This document shows positions 61,561 through 64,000 of a DNA stretch of 64,000 bases, one piece after another. The stretch spans positions 1,072,134 to 1,136,133 of the forward strand of contig NW_003101672.1 in assembly GCF_000003855.2 (NCBI RefSeq), read 5' to 3'. The stretch comes from Blastomyces gilchristii SLH14081. Lineage: Eukaryota; Ascomycota; Eurotiomycetes; Onygenales; Ajellomycetaceae. The position numbers were made by a program, and so were the translations under genes. How positions within the stretch are numbered: position 1 is the stretch's first letter; each line of letters begins with the position of its first letter. The notes below the pieces were generated by a model. It did no database searches. It was not told the origin of the DNA and saw nothing but the letters and a program-made list of their open reading frames with translations.

Positions 61561-61735
61561 TGTGATTCAGAAGAATGTACAACTGTCAGATAATAATGCA
61601 GTCACTTCTGAACTTACTTACAAGTGTAAAGAGGTCATAGCAGCCACTAATTAATTTAGCATATGATATTACAATATATAAGAAGCCGGCGTACGCCTGT
61701 AATTATACGCTGGCTCAAGCAATCTTTGAATCACA
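61561..61735 (+). repeat. 3' LTR of inner gypsy element (175 bp)
   Basis: Begins TGTGATTC and ends GAATCACA, perfect inverted ends. CpGs survive mainly in its second half (GCCGGCGTACGCC), complementary to the survival pattern of the 5' LTR. Confidence 0.95.
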
Positions 61736-61739
61736 GAGT
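61736..61739. repeat. Target-site duplication GAGT, right of inner gypsy
   Basis: Matches 53717-53720. Confidence 0.75.
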
Positions 61740-62798
61740 TACACAGCTGTCTTATCAGCATTATTTCTAAGCTTTAAAGAATTTTAACTCTCTACAGTCA
61801 GCTTCTTCTACAGTGATAACAGAGATTCTTTTATAGAATTCTTCTTCATATTAATAATATTATAATTAGGTTATCTAGATAATATATCAGCAGAATTAAA
61901 CTAATCTGAATAATATCAGATATAGAAATTATACTTCAAAAGCAGCTTCACTTATCTGACTTGACATTCTGTCAAGCTCTTTATTATCAAGAAATAACAC
62001 AGATTTGTATAATTAGTGAGAACTTACACTGAGTACTTACTACTCTGAAGATAATATTATCAGATTTTAAAGAATTTAATAATTACTAATATCTTCTGAT
62101 CATGAGTATTATATCTTCTCTATATAAGTGATAACTTCTTGAAGAAGAAGGTCACTGATCTTTATTTATAATATCTTATAGACTCTGTGAAAAAGCCTTC
62201 TCTCACAGACAATTCATTATCTGTATTCTTAAAGATGATTATTCTCTGATTCTTTCAATATTGAAAGATCTTCAGTATTAACTGTGAAAAGATTTCACAG
62301 ATCTCATTTCTGAATATATCAGTCTCACACTGACTGAGTAAGTCAGAATTAAAGTGATTCAGTATTGTAATATCTGTAAAAGCTTGTTTCAATTCAGTAA
62401 ATATCTGTATAGTATCTTAAGTAAGAGTAAACAGTTCTGTTTTTCTATCTTTTATACTTCTCTTTAATAGATCTATAAGAGAGACAGTAATCTGTGAATA
62501 TGTATAGATGAATCATCTATAGAAATTCATAAATTCTAGAAATATCTGCATCTCATGATATATCTACAATGTCAGTCAGTTCTCAATGATAAAGATCTAA
62601 CTTCTGTTCATTGAAATGTTATTTATCTCAATAATATAATCTAAGAAATCAATCTTCTGTATGTAGAATAAGTATTTTTCAGTGTTTACATAGAGTTGAT
62701 ACTGTCTCAAGTGACTTAATACTTTTTAAATATGAGTATCATGTTCTTTCTCTGATTTTGAGAAGACTAGAATGTTATTCAGATATACTATGCAGAAG
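61740..62798 (-). mobile_element. Outer chromovirus, segment 2 (RNase H and part of RT)
   Basis: Minus-strand frame with stops. RT after the active site reads VFCIVYLNNILVFSKSEKEH (YLNN in place of YLDD) at the SINE edge, then QYQLYVNTEKYLFYIQKIDF. The connection and RNase H domain follows (FTELKQAFTDITILNHFNSD, RRYNTHDQKILVIIKFFK, VLTNYTNLCYFLIIKSLTE). Reading continues across the inner element into the integrase at 53716. Confidence 0.88.
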
Positions 62799-62811
62799 AC
62801 ATTGATAAGAT
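62799..62811. repeat. SINE target-site duplication, left copy
   Basis: acattgataagat, 13 bp, perfectly repeated at 63220-63232. Confidence 0.95.
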
Positions 62812-62818
62812 GCCCCGG

Positions 62819-62889
62819 TGGCCGAATGGTTAATGCGGCCACCCGGTAGCGCCTTGGCGTGGGAAACCAAGGCGCGTGGGTTCGAAACC
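62819..62889 (+). promoter_or_regulatory. Internal RNA polymerase III promoter of the SINE
   Basis: A box 62819-62829 and B box 62879-62889; the B box fits the GGTTCGAANCC consensus exactly and the A box fits TGGCNNARTGG. Confidence 0.85.
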
Positions 62890-63163
62890 CGCAGGGGATA
62901 CATTAAATCCGGAACTCAAGCACCTCAGGTTCCTAATAAATACAGAGATGTACAAATCGCTTCAATGAATCGCTCTATGTTCCTGGGCTGGGAAGTTATT
63001 ATCGCATGTATCTAATTGTCACTCCTTTGTATTTTCCTATGTTCTTGTTATCTTGGCGTGGTCTCAACACCTGTATTTCCTCCTGTATAACCAACACTTG
63101 ACCTGTATTTAACATCACGCAAGAACTCATCATAAGCTCCGCTTGCATATGAGTATAATGGAA

Positions 63164-63164
<1 letters not shown>

Positions 63165-63219
<55 letters not shown>
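63165..63219 (+). repeat. (AAT)n tail of the SINE
   Basis: About 18 AAT units in place of a poly(A) tail, ending at the right target duplication. Confidence 0.95.
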
Positions 63220-63222
<3 letters not shown>

Positions 63223-63232
63223 TTGATAAGAT
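63220..63232. repeat. SINE target-site duplication, right copy
   Basis: acattgataagat, identical to 62799-62811. Confidence 0.95.
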
Positions 63233-64000
63233 CTCACAGTATCTTATTTATATAGATCTGAAAGATGACTGAAGCATTACAAAGATTAAAAGATAAAATA
63301 AGATATTTAAAATTGCTGTACTTGATATAAAAAGCTGTTTTTCAAATATCATCTTCATTAACTCTGATTCTATGATAGATATTCTGTATATCAATCTTTG
63401 AGAATATCTTTACTTTAGATAATTAATCAATTATCTTATTAATCAATAGTAATGAATAGTAATTCTTAACTATCATCTTATTAAGATCTCTGTAGTCTAC
63501 ACATAGATATAGTCTATCATTCTTCTTAAGTATAAAGAGTATAGATGTCTCTGCTGAACTCTTTGATAAGTATATTCAGTTCTTTAATTGCACTTCTTTA
63601 AGATATTTACACAGAATATTCAATTTCTTTATAGATAAGTTGTAAAGAGATCTGTACAGTGCTGTTACATCATCTTTAAGACAAATCTTATATTATATCT
63701 TGATATCAGAAAACTTCACTATTTCTCTTTCTGAAAAGATATTCTTATAATCTGTAAAGAGATATTATGTATATCTATCTTCAATGACAGATACTGCTGC
63801 TAATTTTACAGTGAGAATAATAACTTCTTCATCTACCTTCAAGTCTCAATCATCTGCTACATAGTATATTGACTCTATCTTTTTCTCAAGATTCTTTCAA
63901 TGAAACTCTTCAGATTTCTCTATTACTATCTCTTTATTAGTGAGATAGTACTGTCATATCTGAGTAACTCAGTTAATGAGAGAATTGTTTTCTCTTAATT
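63233..64000 (-). mobile_element. Outer chromovirus, segment 3 (RT N-terminal part), runs off the window
   Basis: Minus-strand RT fingers and palm: AETSILFILKKND, RLYLCVDYRDLNKMIVKNYY, KVKIFSKIDIQNIYHRIRVN, KYLILSFNLCNASVIFQIYI, joining across the SINE to YLNNIL. The invariant motifs (LRxCVDYRxLN, SKIDLxxAYHxI, MPFGLxNAP) are readable but altered. Gag and the 5' LTR must lie beyond 64000. Confidence 0.88.

Larger units (their letters stand above)
53721..61735 (+). mobile_element. Complete inner Ty3/gypsy LTR retrotransposon, 8,015 bp, inactivated
   Basis: Bounded by two 175 bp LTRs with matching ends, a GAGT duplication outside, a polypurine tract next to the 3' LTR, and gag, protease, RT, RNase H and integrase in the gypsy order on the plus strand. 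It lies inside the outer chromovirus between its RNase H and integrase. All coding regions carry many TGA/TAG/TAA codons and changed catalytic residues. The 2.7 kb between pol and the 3' LTR is unusually long and carries long antisense frames. Confidence 0.93.
62812..63219 (+). mobile_element. tRNA-derived SINE, 408 bp
   Basis: A tRNA-like head of about 90 bp with both pol III promoter boxes: A box TGGCCGAATGG (62819-62829) and B box GGTTCGAAACC (62879-62889), 49 bp apart, plus a perfect 9 bp stem GCGCCTTGG/CCAAGGCGC between them. A unique body of about 260 bp follows, then an (AAT)n tail (63165-63219). Perfect 13 bp target duplications flank it, which indicates LINE-machinery retroposition. 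It interrupts the RT of the outer chromovirus. It retains many CpGs amid CpG-depleted DNA, so it arrived after hypermutation or is too short to be a target. The acceptor stem does not pair well, so it is not a working tRNA gene. Confidence 0.93.
48130..64000. other. AT-rich, CpG-depleted repeat isochore
   Basis: From about 48130 the sequence switches abruptly to very AT-rich DNA in which CG dinucleotides almost vanish and TG, CA, TGA and TAG are common. It consists of mutated transposons. Islands that keep CpG are the inner LTRs (partially) and the SINE. The pattern is that of repeat-induced point mutation acting at CpG. Confidence 0.9.

Noticed and set aside
62812..62903. A functional tRNA gene
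   Set aside because: Good A and B boxes, but the acceptor stem pairs poorly, the sequence continues into a SINE body with an (AAT)n tail, and 13 bp target duplications flank the whole unit.
1..64000. CRISPR arrays, bacterial-type operons, biosynthetic gene cluster
   Set aside because: No spaced direct repeats of that type; genes are intron-containing, scattered in orientation and functionally unrelated.

Overview
The window is nuclear DNA of a filamentous ascomycete. The evidence is genes with short GT...AG introns, fungus-specific domain arrangements (RA-LRR-PP2C-cyclase, calcipressin, HEH/MAN1-type nuclear membrane protein), long spacers with purine/pyrimidine tracts, and a sharp switch at about 48.1 kb into an AT-rich, almost CG-free block of mutated transposons. 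CpG-directed repeat mutation of this kind is described in Onygenales such as Coccidioides. Placing the window in Onygenales (Coccidioides / Blastomyces-Histoplasma relatives) is inference, not something read directly from the sequence.

Left arm, 1-43.2 kb, gene-bearing. In order: the 3' end of TAF1 (+, cut by the window edge); an NDR-type AGC protein kinase (-); nucleolar FKBP prolyl isomerase fpr4 (-), divergent across about 580 bp from DNA polymerase rev1 (+); a DJ-1/PfpI protein (+) convergent with an F-box/LRR protein (-); a class I aspartate-type aminotransferase (-); a src1/HEH inner nuclear membrane protein (-); adenylate cyclase (-, four exons, about 2144 aa); calcipressin (-); and a small Cys-rich protein (+). 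Functions are chromatin/transcription, translesion synthesis, and cAMP, calcineurin and NDR-kinase signalling. No operon-like linkage or metabolic cluster is visible. Two non-autonomous TA-flanked DNA transposons sit in spacers: a 606 bp internally deleted Tc1/mariner that keeps both ends of its transposase (19.26-19.87 kb), and a 448 bp MITE upstream of adenylate cyclase (37.14-37.59 kb).

Transition, 43.2-48.1 kb: a long spacer with repeats and scattered minus-strand coding-like stretches, possibly a decayed gene.

Right arm, 48.13-64 kb: an AT-rich repeat isochore. It holds a pogo/Fot1-like DDE transposase relic, then a minus-strand Ty3/gypsy chromovirus (RT, RNase H, integrase, chromodomain) split by two later insertions. 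The first is a complete 8,015 bp plus-strand Ty3/gypsy element with 175 bp LTRs and a GAGT target duplication. The second is a 408 bp tRNA-derived SINE with intact A and B boxes, an (AAT)n tail and a 13 bp target duplication. The two LTRs of the inner element differ only by transitions, mostly CG to TG/CA, while the SINE keeps its CpGs. This gives a readable order of events: outer element, then inner element, then hypermutation, then SINE. Between its pol and 3' LTR the inner element also carries a 1.9 kb stretch of long antisense frames with Cys clusters, the least explained feature in the window.
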